DNA from: Rhynchosporium graminicola
Taxonomy: Eukaryota > Ascomycota > Leotiomycetes > Helotiales > Ploettnerulaceae
Direction: 5' to 3'
Length of the DNA: 64,000 nucleotides
Assembly: GCA_900074885.1 (NCBI GenBank)
Contig: FJUW01000019.1
Coordinates: 1 to 64,000, forward strand
Part shown: positions 25,403 to 37,616 of the stretch, piece after piece
Numbering within the stretch: position 1 is the stretch's first letter
How the letters are laid out: the number at the start of each line of letters is the position of its first letter
Made by a program: the position numbers and the translations under genes
Notes under the pieces: generated by a model
Databases searched by the model: none
Told to the model about the DNA's origin: nothing
What the model saw: only the letters and a program-made list of their open reading frames with translations

Positions 25403-25745
25403 TAAATTATAAACGAGGTAATTATCTCTTAGACCTTCTCGTCTAGTATCGTTAGAAGAGAGCTAGGAGGTTTTACTAATCGATCGGGTTTCTTAAGGAA
25501 GTATCGAGCTGAAGAGCGGGGAATACCGAACTTATTAGCTACTGCACGTTGAGAATAGCCCTCTTGTAGAAGGGTTCAAATCGCACTGGGGTAGGAGTAT
25601 CATATATCTAAAGCACTTTGACGTTGTTTATCCTATACACATTGCTTAAGAGTAGTTATTATAGCGATGCATGAGAAATACGTTCTACGAGCTTCGATGT
25701 ATCTCACCGCCCAGCCAGGGTGGGCGAGACCTACCTGAAACCCCC

Positions 25746-25954
25746 TTTCGTATAGCGGTTAAGTGTTGTCATGGAGCTAGCAGGGGGTCAGGTGGACTTA
25801 CTATATATGGCAGTAACCAGGTCTAGAGCTAGGCAGAAATTACCCAAGTCATAAAGAGAAAGTCAGTAGGTTGTAGAGATATTACGATTTGCAGTAAAGT
25901 CTTCCACGCCCCTGCTAGCTCTATGTCAACACTACTGTCCCTTCGTATGCGAAA
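25746..25954. mobile_element. Short inverted-repeat element (MITE-like), 209 bp
   Basis: The ends are imperfect inverted repeats sharing tttcg-ata and then agtgttg-cat-gagctagcagggg (left about 25746-25786, right about 25909-25954). The left end also shares agcggttaagt with the Tc1 termini at 19301-19311, suggesting that a Tc1-type transposase could have moved it (inference). There is no coding capacity. Exact ends and target duplication are uncertain. Confidence 0.55.
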
Positions 25955-25960
25955 CGATTA

Positions 25961-28660
25961 GATATAATTAGATTATTACTGACAAATCAAATTGCATGGA
26001 AGGAAAACTAAGGCTAATCTACGTAGTTTATAAATCTAATTATAGTTATTATAATTTTTGATTATACTTAATTGATTAAACGTCGGTTCCCGCTCCTCTC
26101 CTTCGGGAAATCGGTGTATTAGATTATTAAGTGCTTGAATGCCTGAGAATGAAAGATGGTCGGCCGGGGCAATGCGGCCGCCCACACTACCTCAACCAAA
26201 ACTCCAAAGCCTCAGTTGAGAACTACATGTCAGGAACACCAACTTCACGTGATAATAATCATAATTTTATCATGACCACATCAATTGAACTTTCCCGTCT
26301 GCGCAGGAGAAACTTGGGCAGGAGAAGGTCACTTTTCATTGGCAAGTACTGCCGATGTCATATAAGTCGCTTATAGAACGAAATCGCACTCTATGCCACC
26401 CCAAAACATCTACAGTACATCTTATAGTCATCAAAAGTGAAAAAATTTCATGATGTTAGACCTGTTGTTATTTGAGGAAGCCTCGCCTATTCGATTTGGG
26501 TGGCAAATGGGTGGCCAGGAGATAAGTGAAGCCTCCTCAGGCAATCAGGCACTTGGACATCTCAAATACACCGGACTCTCCGAAGGACAGGAGCGGGAAA
26601 CGACGATTTTCTTGATTGTTCTTCTATACACTGAATCTGAATAGTTTTTCTTAGAACTCCTGGATCCTCAGTGACACGTCCCCTAGGTTCCTTAGTGACT
26701 CCTCATTTGAAAGGAACTCCAAGGTCAGAACTGTCAGCTGATAGTCACTAATCGGTTCTTTTGCTCATGCGTATGCCTGCCTGTATGTACTTACTTAACC
26801 GTTGTACGAAACTCCGTACCAGATGGACGAAATCTAGTATGGAAGCGGAGGAGGAATACCCACCAAGAACGAAGATTCATGTAAGCCATCAATCACATGA
26901 CATGACAGTGCCAACGTCTAACCTCTGTTCAGCCCCCGATTCCGCCCTGTAGTTCCGCGTTCTCTACACGAATTACGCGACTGGGTTGATATCTCGGATT
27001 AATTCCGACCTCAGCATGAGATGAAGACGGCCGACTACATATGCATGCACGAAACCGGAACGGGCTGCGTATCAGATGACAAGAGACGATGGATGCAAGC
27101 AGGAACTCAGGGCTGGCCAGCCGGACTTTGGAGTGTACAGCGAAATGGCCTTTCGAGGCGCATTTGTCGTATAGGCTCGATCTCATCGATTTGAGAATCA
27201 TCGATCCTCTCGCCAGCTTTTCCAAGCCAAAATCTTGATATCGCAAGTCTATCAACTCGGAAAAGTCAACAAAGCTCCTGCCAATTCACACCACAAATGC
27301 TCTGCATGCATCTCATCGAGCGTATGAAACTTGATTGGGGGCCATCCTTCACGCCACCTTAATTTCGTAGGGCGACAGGATTTGGACGGCATGTTCGGTT
27401 GCATTGGGGCGGCAGCACTTGAGACCTCATGCAGGAGTCCACGAATAAGGCTTCAAGCTGCAAGCCACCCAAAGTTGGAGGATGCAATTCACCAAAGGAT
27501 CATACCCTCTCACAGTGTCGCATCGTGTTAGTCTCGCCCTTTTGCTTCTGCCTGAAGAGAGAACTCGTCCGAGACTGACTGCGCCATTTCGACCGGCGTC
27601 AGGCGAGCGGCGGGTAAAGACATGAGGAACGAATCATTTGTCCGCGGTAACTACCAGAGGCAAAAGTAATCCGTGTCAGATCTGATAGTGGACACGGATC
27701 TCGGTCCAGACATTTTGTAATCCCTGTTGCCCTCTGACCACTGCATAACCTTCACCGGTTAGGGTAAAGAGAAGGGACTATATGAGTAAAGATCCCTCCG
27801 CTATGAAGACACCGAGAGATGAGCGTCTTCACTTTCGTACTGTCCCGCCGGAGCAGCACTTCGAACTCGTTTCCTCGCCCTCGAGAGTCTCCGTCTATCC
27901 TTCCTCGCCCTGTTCATGCACATCCGGTCAGCCAATTGCCTATCAGAGCCATAAAGGACAAACGCCTACTATAAGATGCAATCCTCGACAGCTCATTGGC
28001 TTTTCCGACTCCTGCTTCCACGCACTTCACCGGAGAGCTCAATACACACGCACTCAGCGCCCTCGGCAAGGCTAGTCCAGTGAGTTACTCGAGGATGAAG
28101 TCGATGCAGCAGAGGACCGCCCTCCCTCACTGGTTGAGTCATCCACTCGGGACCGAACCTTCCTGATTGGATGGTTCTACTCGGCCTTCTGATAGGAATT
28201 TCGACTATCGCTCCTCGCTCGCTATACCACTCTACTGGTCAATCAAGGACTCTGGTTGGCAGTCTTAGAGATCCTCACTGGACAATCCAAGGCTGTATCG
28301 GGTTGGCTCCTGGGTACCCTTCTTGTTACGAGAGACATGACTGGATATTCTGTATGTTCGCTTGCGATTCTCAGAAAATCAAAGGACAGCTCCGGCTTCC
28401 CAGTAGGTCAGGTCCGGCTCAGTGCCAGATTTACTCTACGAGATTGAAGCAGCTCCATTGCTCGATCGATTTATTAGAGTCATGGTGAGATACATCCTGT
28501 TCTTGGAACACTGGACAGGTCTGCGGTCAACTCCAGACCGAGGGTGACTTGGAGTGCTACCATTATTGGGTAAATCCAAGCGCAAAGGCAAGTACTTCGT
28601 TGACAAGTGGGTCCAGCAAATCCCTTGGTGGGTGGTGGTAGGTCCATTTCCTCTCTCGCT
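25961..28660. other. Gene-poor left flank of the island
   Basis: Base composition becomes balanced here. I see only short overlapping open frames without domains, such as 27782-28075 and 28171-28488 on the plus strand, and no consistent splice structure. A perfect 9-bp hairpin (27669-27677 with 27691-27699) is the one clear structure. Nothing is assigned as a gene. Confidence 0.5.
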
Positions 28661-28916
28661 ACTCATCTTGCCTCACCATTTCTCCCTCTCTCCGCCCTCC
28701 TCTACCGCGTCCCACCATCTCGAGTCTGAGCTCTCCTCTCACCTTTTATCTCATTTACTTGCTTTCTCCCTCAAAAAGATTAACAAACAATTATCTTACC
28801 CTTACTGTACTATTTCCGATTGGTCTACACCATACGCATCCTCCGCTGTATATCGGTTTGATCTCAACTTCAAAATCTAAGCAGCAAGACACTCTACAGT
28901 ACAACGACCCGTACTG
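28661..28916 (+). promoter_or_regulatory. Pyrimidine-rich leader upstream of the 216-aa gene
   Basis: A long C/T tract (about 28675-28770) lies just before the start codon at 28917. Such CT-rich tracts are common around transcription starts of filamentous fungi. This supports the gene to its right; no TATA box is convincing. Confidence 0.45.
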
Positions 28917-29567
28917 ATGTTGTTGCCTAGCTACCTCTGCACCATGAATTTCTCCGCCATGAAAGCTTCCCAAGGCATCGCTACCACAAAGTCCTCGACA
29001 AACACTCAAAATGGAGATATCAACTCTCCTGAGGCTATTGAACAAGGCAATATTGCAGCTGCCGCTACCGGCGAGGAGATCTTCAACGACAGTGGAGTCT
29101 TTGTCGAGCACTATGAGTTCTATCCTCCTGCTCCTGGACTCGAATACAAGGACTTTCAGATGTACGATGAAGACCTCTCCGAATTTGATCCCAACCTGGA
29201 TGGATTCTTTGCAGACATACGTGCGGCAGCTCGAGCTCAAACCATCTCTCTCCACCACCAGAACAATTACAGTGGGATCGTCTTTGAAGAACGCCATTCT
29301 ACCTTTCGCCTTCCTGCGATGGAGAACCAAGTCCTACACTCCAACAGACTCTATAGCGAATTTGTCAACGGAGATAAAGATACTTCTCAAGTCTCCAAAG
29401 ATGACGGTCTTCACTCACGTTCGGCAAATTTTCCTGCCCCACCGCTCCAGAGCAATGATGCCACCACCGACTCTCTTCATGCCTGGCTTCGCACCCCACT
29501 CCGCCACGAATACATCGCATACTTGCTACTACGACAACCACAACCCGTGAGCGAGTCAGATGCATAG
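28917..29567 (+). CDS. Hypothetical 216-aa protein
   Basis: A single open frame of 216 codons. It may start at the first ATG (28917) or at the in-frame ATG at 28944 (MNFSAMK). The middle is acidic and aromatic (HYEFYPPAPGLEY, then DEDLSEFDPNLDGFF at about residues 65-97), like a disordered regulatory segment. I see no signal peptide, membrane segment or known domain. Support comes from the pyrimidine-rich leader and absence of RIP-like codons. A 179-codon minus-strand frame overlaps it and is judged a shadow. I do not recognise the family. Confidence 0.5.
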   Translation: MLLPSYLCTMNFSAMKASQGIATTKSSTNTQNGDINSPEAIEQGNIAAAATGEEIFNDSGVFVEHYEFYPPAPGLEYKDFQMYDEDLSEFDPNLDGFFADIRAAARAQTISLHHQNNYSGIVFEERHSTFRLPAMENQVLHSNRLYSEFVNGDKDTSQVSKDDGLHSRSANFPAPPLQSNDATTDSLHAWLRTPLRHEYIAYLLLRQPQPVSESDA

Positions 29568-30300
29568 TCCGCGCATGCATATATTTTGTGTCGATATTTC
29601 CTTGATATATGATTGGATTAGCATGTTTGGATGTTCTGGGTTGCGCTGGATTACAGTTACGGCCGCTCAGATGACGGAACTTACGGTGTAAAGGCGTTGT
29701 GTGAAATGATGAGAATTGGGACAGTAACGAAAGCAGGGAGTCTTGGTGTCGGTGTCTATATCTAAGAAGTGCTTTATTCTTGCTTATACTGCGATATTCA
29801 TGCTCAATATTATGATCTTACATAAATTTACACCTACTTTTACTTCTTCCTCCCTGACTTCTTCTCCGCTTGAATTGGTGATTCCAAGTTGACTCGTCAA
29901 ATGCCTTTCATCCAATAATATTCTGCCTGAGTTGAGTTTCTCAAAAATCTGATCTTACCCCACCATCGATAATTCCATTTCCATTTACTCTTGTCTCTCG
30001 CCCCCGGGTACAATGCCATCGTCATTCTACCCTTACCAATCCTCCCACAACACCCCTCACTCATCAGCCTTCTTTACCCCATCCACAATCGCCTGTTTAA
30101 GAACTAGCCTTCATCACCCAGAATGCAGAAAGAGGGAAATATATCAATTCTGCAAAATACGTCAAGGAACGAAATAGTCCAGAACACAACATTACCCCAC
30201 AATGATCGGCAGCGGCAACGGTTCGTCTCGACCCAATATGACGCTAAATGTGCGGATAGTTCATCCTAGCTTTCGGAAATTTTAGTGGTGCCTGGGCGAG
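29568..30300. other. Intergenic stretch
   Basis: It has AT-richer 3' flanking sequence after the 216-aa gene, then CT-rich sequence (about 29985-30120). A 27-codon frame starts at 30202 and stops at 30283, just before the hairpin element. That frame might be a gene start disrupted by the element, but this cannot be shown. Confidence 0.4.
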
Positions 30301-30448
30301 CCGGGTAATACTTATCCACCCCTTGAATTAAGGTTAGCGTCTCCAGGTTTGCCCGAGCCAATTATTCAATTGAAGTATCTTCTATTCCAACCTAAAATAG
30401 AGACGCTAACCTTTATTGAAGGGGAAGGATAATGTGAATTCTCCCGGG
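30301..30448. repeat. Hairpin-type MITE
   Basis: The arms 30312-30345 and 30398-30432 are imperfect complements over about 34 bp (shared core aaggttagcgtctc), with outer ccggg traces at both ends and a loop of about 52 bp. There is no coding content. It is consistent with a very short non-autonomous DNA element. Confidence 0.6.
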
Positions 30449-31419
30449 TTTGAACGTCAACGTCAGAACTTCAGCTGTGGTTAGGGCATCTAGTCTAACA
30501 TTCAAACCGGGGAGGAAATACTTGTTGGTAAGGGTATTCAGCCCTACCATGTAATTTTAGTAGTTTCTCGCCCATGATCGGATTAATTCGGATCAAACAA
30601 TTGGGTGTGTTAGTCCTTGACGAGGCTCCTGAGATAATGACAGGGTAGGGGTGTATTTACCCTACCTAGGTACCAAGTAGCAAAATAAACTTGGACTGGG
30701 GCCCGCACATGAGGCCTGAAGCTCACATTACCGTACACACATTGGAACTCAAAATTCAAATACGTAGATCTTCATCACTTCACAAAGTAATGCGGCATAG
30801 TTCCCCTTCTGTAACATAAACGAAAGCGTGTATCTCGAATGGTAGTACAGGAACTGTCTAATTTCATACTAGCATTTGATATTATTTTATCTCTGCGAGG
30901 TCTTTTGCGATTTCACACCATGACGATGGATACGCCGATGCAAAGAAGATCTGTCTTTCCCATTCCTCCCATCATGGAAAACGCATACATGCATGCGTAT
31001 ATGTAGGGCGCAACCCCGCATGCAATGCATGCATGCACACATCATCACCCTTGCGTCAGCACCCAAAGAGCGACATGCAACAAAAAACTCTCAGGGGCTT
31101 CTAATTTACCGATCTTCTCGCACCATACGCTGTGTCGTTAGCACTCTGCGTGAAAGAGGCCTGATCACGATGTGCAACAAAAGAGAGGACAGAGATATGG
31201 TGTCGGGAAGATGGAAAGATGGAAAAGGCGAAGGTGGGCTACGAGGAGGGGCGAGAGATGGATTAGGAGAGGATTTGAGTTTATATGGGACGGCGCATAA
31301 AAGACTGGCTGAGTAGTATAAGGCTGATTGATCGGAGGGAACCTCATGTCGGGAGGCATTAGGGACCGAGAAGAATGAGGCCTCTTTGCTGAGCAGAATG
31401 AGCTCAGTATCATGTCTCT
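30449..31419. other. Intergenic stretch with ATGCAT-rich palindromes
   Basis: No gene is convincing. Near-palindromic, alternating purine-pyrimidine runs of GCATGCAT type lie at 30981-31040, and a small hairpin (ggtaggg/ccctacc) at 30646-30665. A plus frame at 30993-31316 starts on an ATT-type codon and has no domain. Confidence 0.4.
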
Positions 31420-34400
31420 GTTGCAGGTCGTAAATATGCAGCGTTAGTTAAATGCAGGTACTACTTCCTTATAGATTGGAATGGTCTCATCTAGGCTCTT
31501 CTTACCTCGCACTTCGTATTATGCTTTGGTGCTTTAATTCCGGGAGGAAGTTGCGGGACTGACAAGCCCAGCCACGTTAAGCGAGCTTTGTGTTGTTGTT
31601 GCAAGTCGTAGATATGCAACATATATTAGACGCGATTCCAAAACTCAATATGCTGGCTCATGAAATTATTATTTATGATAGTTGCTATAATCTTATACAT
31701 CAGAGACGACCAACAAAACTTCGTCAGGTCTGCTTTCATCAGCCAGCCTCCCCATCGTTCTTTGTCGGCAGAAGCTTGGAGGCGCACAAAGTTTCTCCTG
31801 GCTTCTACTAATTATTGATACATCTTGTCTCTTTATAACGGAGCAAGGTGACATGTATGGCATGTTATAGAATTGCGCGATACAAATCGGTATTGACGGG
31901 TTCTTTATTGCTACAAATTCGCAGCAGATTCGCTGGGGAGGAACGCCTCTGGGCTTTTTACGCTTGCGTCCAGCATCCTGAGGAAGCAAAAGAATTCATT
32001 ATTGATTTAGGGGACTCATCTTAAACTTCCTCCATCAACAAATTAACGCCACACACACCACCGGAGGGGCTTCACGAATCTCTGCCAGAACTCAAGTCTT
32101 TTCCGAACTCTCATTGGGGACAAGTGATTTTGTCCGCTGGCTCACATATCTTGTAGAAAATGTCTTATTTAGACTATACTTTTCTCATAGCAAGGTTCTC
32201 AGGCTATTGGACTTGAGGTAAGAGTGCTCCAACAGCCCTTGACTTTCCGGCTTTCCAATTCCTTCGAACATTCAAGCAGAATAAACTATTGCATATCTCA
32301 TATATACAGTTAAAATTAATATACAGGTGCTAGTTATGAATCAAAGTTAGACTGCATTGGATAGGTTTAGTTATTTTGATTGAAATGAGGGTGTTCAGGG
32401 ATCAATAACCAGCCCCTCACTATGAGCATACCCGATCACTGGACGGATATTGTACCGTATGCTTATTACAAGTCTGGTTTGAATCTTATAGGCTGCATAC
32501 TGGGATATTTAAGAGTTTTGATAAGCATGTTATTAGCGTTAGTGGTTAAATTTGTAGTACATCCATCAAATGTACTCAGCCAGCCCTATCGGCTGCTAAA
32601 CTGAGCAGATATTACTTCAATCAAAGCGAAACCACCCAACTATTGACAATTCTACTATTGTGTATACTTCTAAGATGATCGGGCTTACAGCCATACTTAA
32701 TAAAAGTCTTGAAGCTCTCGTTGGTAATAGAGACGACGTCTAAGCTGCGTGAAAATCGATCCTCTAACGGTATTCTTCTTTTACCTAGCCTGGCTAGCAT
32801 CGCTCCCTGATTTCGCAGGACAATGTCTTCTTGGGGCTCTCAGGGGTCAAGGACATCCATCTCCAGAGCACATTTTCAAACCGCCTAAGATACAACTTCA
32901 AGATTCCCATGAACTTTTGTCTAAGCCTCGCTATCTAAAATCGAGTCTTTCACGCCTCTTGACAAATATACTGATTTACGAACGACAATCTGAGGACCCA
33001 TGAAACCTGCTTTTTAACATAGTTCTGTTGCACGTCTGATATATAGCTCAATCATTAACAATCAAGTATGCCAATTGCTACTGACAGGTATGACATAATT
33101 TGTATTAATAGTACCCCCTCTATTATGATTCAGCTTGCTTCTCGGCTAGCCACCTCGCCAGTCATATCCGCAGGATGCGCGTCAATTCTCACCACAACAT
33201 AATATTGCTCACAGGTCCGTTGAAGGCGATCTAGATCGTGATGTATGAAATGGCTTATCGCTCCCACTTCTCCTCAAGGGATATTCGCTAAGCTGAAGTT
33301 GTGCTATATACCAAGATTTGCCGGCTATCCTTGTTGTCAGCAACCGGACTTCCGGCTTGCAATTCTTTACAGCTGGCCACTTCTTGTAAAAGCGATTGTA
33401 TCTGCTATAGGTGTTGAGGATAGGATCACCATAGGTCAGAAAATTCATTGAAAGGAGGTCCAGTATAATTATGGTTGATTACTTTCAAGGGGTTCTCTCC
33501 GATAAACAGGTCCAACCACCTTCGAACAATCCCTGATATTCTCGCTGTCGGTTGACATACCTATTTTTATGGAAGAATGTAGGCCGAATTCGAGTGACAG
33601 TAGAGGTACATTTGTTGTCTCAACAGCGATAGTGCGGCTAAACTGTTGCTCTCGCCTAGCCACATCATGTCATCAACATCACCAGCCACTCTCCAGCGCT
33701 CAATCTTCGACACCTAGTCAAAACTCGAAATACACATCAAGAGTACCATATTCATTCTTATAAGTATACTTCACCCTTGCTACAGCTAATATAATAGTGC
33801 ATCTAATGATAAAGTGCGGACTCGTTTTCCAACCCCAGTTGATAATTTCCCTCCCATGCATACTCGTATTTTGTCGTACATGTGTTGTTGCACATCTGAT
33901 ATATGTAGTATAGAGAAATTTCCAGGCACATATGATTTAGGAGTCATAGACGATATGTGATTCATGCCGGAGTCATGCGAAGCTGCGGCTACACCACGGC
34001 TAAACACGCGCCAGCCACTTCTGCTCCTAACTATTTTCGTACGAAGTTCTGTTGTAAATGTGATATCAGTACTATAGACTATCCCTCAGGCACATAAAGG
34101 AAGTCCCGCAAAATTCATAGCATGCTGGAATCTTGACGACACGCTGTTCCTTGCTCTACTTCGACCACTGACCAGCCACTGATTCGTCCAAAAGCGTCGG
34201 ATTTGTTGGCAATTCATAATGTTGCATGTCTGATATATGCAGTATAGATTGTCTCTCAGGTATATAAGATGTTTTCTGCAATGGCATTATCGGCCCGCGA
34301 ACTTGGCTATGTAGTACTTACCCCGTGATACCCTGGAGCGGCCGGCTACCTATCGACCATTTCTACACCCAGCGGCGAGGAAATGCCCTGCACGCTCTTT

Positions 34401-34640
34401 TTTCAGGCCTCGTATATCAATTATAGAGTAATTTTCAGGTACATGAGAAATTCTCTGCAATAGCAATACTGTTTCGTCATCTTTTCGGCACGCTGCTCAG
34501 TATTCAGTACCCTCCACCAACCATTTGCCCACTCACTGGCTCGGGGTCTTTGTAAGGCAGGATCTGTTGCAAGCCCGATGTATGCAGTATATATCATGTC
34601 TGAGGCACATATCGACAACGCATAAGCTACTATGGTAGTT
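31420..34640 (+). repeat. Degenerate tandem array (units about 160-190 bp)
   Basis: A motif of the form gttgca-gtctgatatatgcagtataga, followed by a caggcacata motif and often a ccagccact motif, recurs at about 33885, 34057, 34222, 34412 and 34570. Weaker matches occur near 33025, 31425 and 31595. Spacing in the clear part is about 158-190 bp. Copies are strongly diverged by both transitions and transversions. No coding frame runs through it. It could be an old minisatellite or a decayed repeated gene. Confidence 0.5.
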
Positions 34641-36195
34641 TGTGGAAAGTGTGGACTTTCGTTGAGATTTCGCGTATTTCTTGAGGATTTTTCAGCTTCT
34701 TGCAGATTTACACTGGATCATAATCCTCCTTAGCCACTTGTCTAACTGAAATTGAAAGATAGAAACTTCAATTACTATATCTTGCTGGTCTGATTGACAG
34801 GCCAAGGCTCAACCAGAGGGGCCGACCAAAAAAGCCTCAGCTGGTGAAGCTCCAACTTTGGTACCACAAGGATGGAGCCTCAGGGCGACACCACAAAATA
34901 CAGCATGAATTTAATAATTGATCTTCTTTTGACCACGTCGAAACTTCTAGAATAGAACCCTTTCAGGTCAACCACATCTTCCTGTAGGGTTATATTGTCC
35001 CGCTCAGGCACGTCACAGGATCAATCATCCTAGGATCTATCCTCTACCACAGCCAATGGGAAATATAGAGTTAAATAGTGGGAGTTCACCTCACCACTCT
35101 CGGGACCCTTTGCAAAAGAGGGGTGGTCTACAACCACTATTACAAATTCTGCAGTAGCTCTACAGAATTTGGACTGTTTCCGATTCCGATAATGGAGCCC
35201 AGAGTGTCGATTGCTTCTATTTGAATCCTTCAATCGATATGCTACATTTTGCAGGAGAGCATACCTGTATGCAAGCAATCAAGACTATGCCCACTTTTGC
35301 ACACGCTAGAGGAGACTTCCTGTCCCGCATATATGTCAATTGATCTCAGCAGCACCGAAGCTTGCTGCTGCCGGGGCCATCTTCAAAAATTTGAGAACAG
35401 ATCAGTCGAATCTCATCGTGTACACTCTATGCGACTTATAGTAAAGAGCGACCTGTTAGACCAACATGGGAGTGATAGATGCCGTGGGTAGAAGGGTGAG
35501 AATAATGAAATCCTTCAACCATGCAAGTATTGAAGCTATAGAAGTAACAGGAGATACTTCAAATAAATTTTTGGGGGCTTTTGTAGGCTATAATACCTTT
35601 TGTCTTTATAGTAGAAGCTTGAATCGCGTGCTTTATGATGATAAAATACAACAATAATTCCCAGCGCCCTTGAATAAGGCCAGCGCTTCATCTTACACTT
35701 TTGATTGATGCCGGTAGTGTTGAAAGAAAACTTTAAGAAATCCGCAATTTACGCCGGGCCACAGCGAAATCTATTGAGAAGTTTGCCTCATATCCCAATA
35801 GGTTATGCCTCTAGCTAAACTAAGCTCTTGATTCGAAACAGCTAATTCACCCAGATCCTGCTTCGAATCATATTTACTCATACTCAATAGTGAAAATGGT
35901 ATGCCCTTCCAGATTGATGGCAGGAAATAGAAGTGAATATGACACACGTGACAGGACAGCTCACTCGCTTAACTGTTTACCTGAAGCGACGCCAATTTAG
36001 CTTCACGGTCTTCGCGAGCCCGTTATCTACCTACCTTTCGGTTCGATTCGAAAACCAGCATAAATCTCTTTATCCGTTGTCGAAAAAAAACATTGTTTCA
36101 GCAGAAACAGCTCTCGTTCCGAGACAACTCTTACTTCGAAACTGGGCATTATCTCTGTCCACACATTGAAACCCCCACAACGAAGATCGATTACA
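34641..36195. other. Intergenic stretch
   Basis: Many short frames occur on both strands, none above about 82 codons and none with a recognisable domain or clean splice sites. Nothing is assigned. Confidence 0.4.
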
Positions 36196-36504
36196 ATGTC
36201 GAATGAATCGCGCTACGACAGAGCGCATCGTGGATTTTATGAAGATACAGATCGTTCTATCGGTATTATACCGGGTTTGCTCCGATCGGCATATCGATAT
36301 GGACTGAAGGCCTTCAAGGTCATCGGTCGAAGTATCGCACCGGAGGAAGGGGCAAAAGAGCATCGATATGTTACTCTAGAAAGAGGAGAGCGCAAGAATA
36401 GAAAGCTGAAAATGGCGAAGACGTCGGTGTACCAACTCGGCAAGTCGTCGGGTGTGCCAGGTGCTTGGAAGGAGAGTGTGGAGAGCTTGACGGTTGGGAC
36501 GTAA
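36196..36504 (+). CDS. Small hypothetical protein, 102 aa
   Basis: The ATG at 36196 has A at -3 (ttacaATG) and opens a 102-codon frame ending TAA. The product is basic and hydrophilic, with many Arg/Lys/Tyr (YDRAHRGFYEDTD near the start, GERKNRKLKMAK near residue 75), and no membrane or signal segment. Two minus-strand frames overlap it. I do not recognise it; a chance ORF is possible. Confidence 0.35.
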   Translation: MSNESRYDRAHRGFYEDTDRSIGIIPGLLRSAYRYGLKAFKVIGRSIAPEEGAKEHRYVTLERGERKNRKLKMAKTSVYQLGKSSGVPGAWKESVESLTVGT

Positions 36505-37269
36505 TATGTTGGGCTCGCTGGAGTTCATGAAAGCTTGAGAGGAGGAAGCGAAGCTGGCTCTGGTGATGTGTATAATAGTTTGGATTATATGGATCAGTCA
36601 TGTGGACTTTGCCATCTGCGAAGGTCCGATGATGGATCGGGCCACGCAGGTAGATGGGGATATCGAGGTCAAATGTTTGGCCGGTGCCAGGGGTCTAAAG
36701 GCTTCTTCTACAGATGAAAAATTATTGTTACTCTACAATTCGCAAAAGTAAGCCGAAGCTACCTCCTCAAGGACCATGATTGATTGAGAGAAAGACACTC
36801 TTCCAATTCTACCCTTTCCCATGCTTGGCACCAGAGATTCGTCTGAAGATATGGAGGCTGGCAACCGATAATCAGCGTTGTGTTCGACATCGTCAAAGAC
36901 TTTGATGATCCATGATATCAGCTTGAGTCTTTAAATGTGCAGCATATGCTTGTGATGAGTCGCCAGTGCCGGATCCCTCCATTACTCCAAATCCAATCAG
37001 GAGTGTGCCACGTTGTATATATTTATAGTTCAAGCACACATACGGCTTCACTGTCGAAAACTTTCATTGAACCCTTTAGTAGATATTGCCTCCTTCAGCG
37101 GTATTATTGTTTTTATCTTGGCAGGACGAGCATATAGATTCTGACGGAAGAGATTCTAAGAGTGGCTATCGACATTAGTGATCCATCACATAATCGCTTC
37201 GATGGCCAGATTTACATTCACTATATATGCATGCTCTTCATGGAGGCACTGCTACAGGAATTGGCCTAG
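36505..37269. other. Intergenic stretch
   Basis: Only short overlapping frames; no repeat or gene is defended. Confidence 0.35.
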
Positions 37270-37616
37270 TCTTTCACTGTGAGGGCCTAAGGGAAGGGAC
37301 GTTCGCCATGGAGTCCAAATCCTTCGCAGCGTCTCCGGCATGCATAAACCCGAGTGTCTCTTTCCGTCCGGCAAGCGATGATGGGTTGACGAAGGAACGT
37401 ATTCCTTTCAAGGAGAATTGGCAGTCAGAGGTCGAGTCTATGAACGACGAGGACCCGCAATGATTTTGGTCTTCGCCGAATGCCTGGGTCGGCAAGAACA
37501 AGCCAAAGTTCAGTTTCGTCACTTTCGCGCAGGACAAAGCTGGTGAGGTCTTCCGAGACAATCTTAACATCTAGATCCGCAGTCACCGAGCAGAATGTAA
37601 ACCAAAATGCACTCAT
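37270..37616 (-). pseudogene. Coding-like remnant, frame-shifted
   Basis: On the minus strand a frame starting MSAFWFTFCSVTADLD (37616 downward) runs to about residue 35. The protein-like reading then moves to another frame (LNFGLFLPTQAFGEDQ, ending SLRPSQ and TGA near 37274). The simplest explanation is one frameshift in an old gene or a missed splice. The family is not recognised. Confidence 0.25.

Larger units (their letters stand above)
22835..25690 (-). mobile_element. Tc1-like transposase N-terminus, split by the MULE
   Basis: Minus-strand pieces lie on each side of the MULE. The right piece (about 25660-25403) reads a helix-turn-helix with EGYSQRAVANKFGIPRSS and then DEKV-EIIT. The left piece (about 22905-22835) continues with NRRSLPL and CYNNTLLVV, matching the second helix-turn-helix region of fungal Tc1 transposases. 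The catalytic part is not seen. The frame continuing across the 8-bp target duplication supports the nesting. Confidence 0.65.

Noticed and set aside
28791..29330. 179-codon minus-strand ORF opposite the 216-aa gene
   Set aside because: It overlaps the better-supported plus frame and its leader and has no domain; a shadow frame is more likely.
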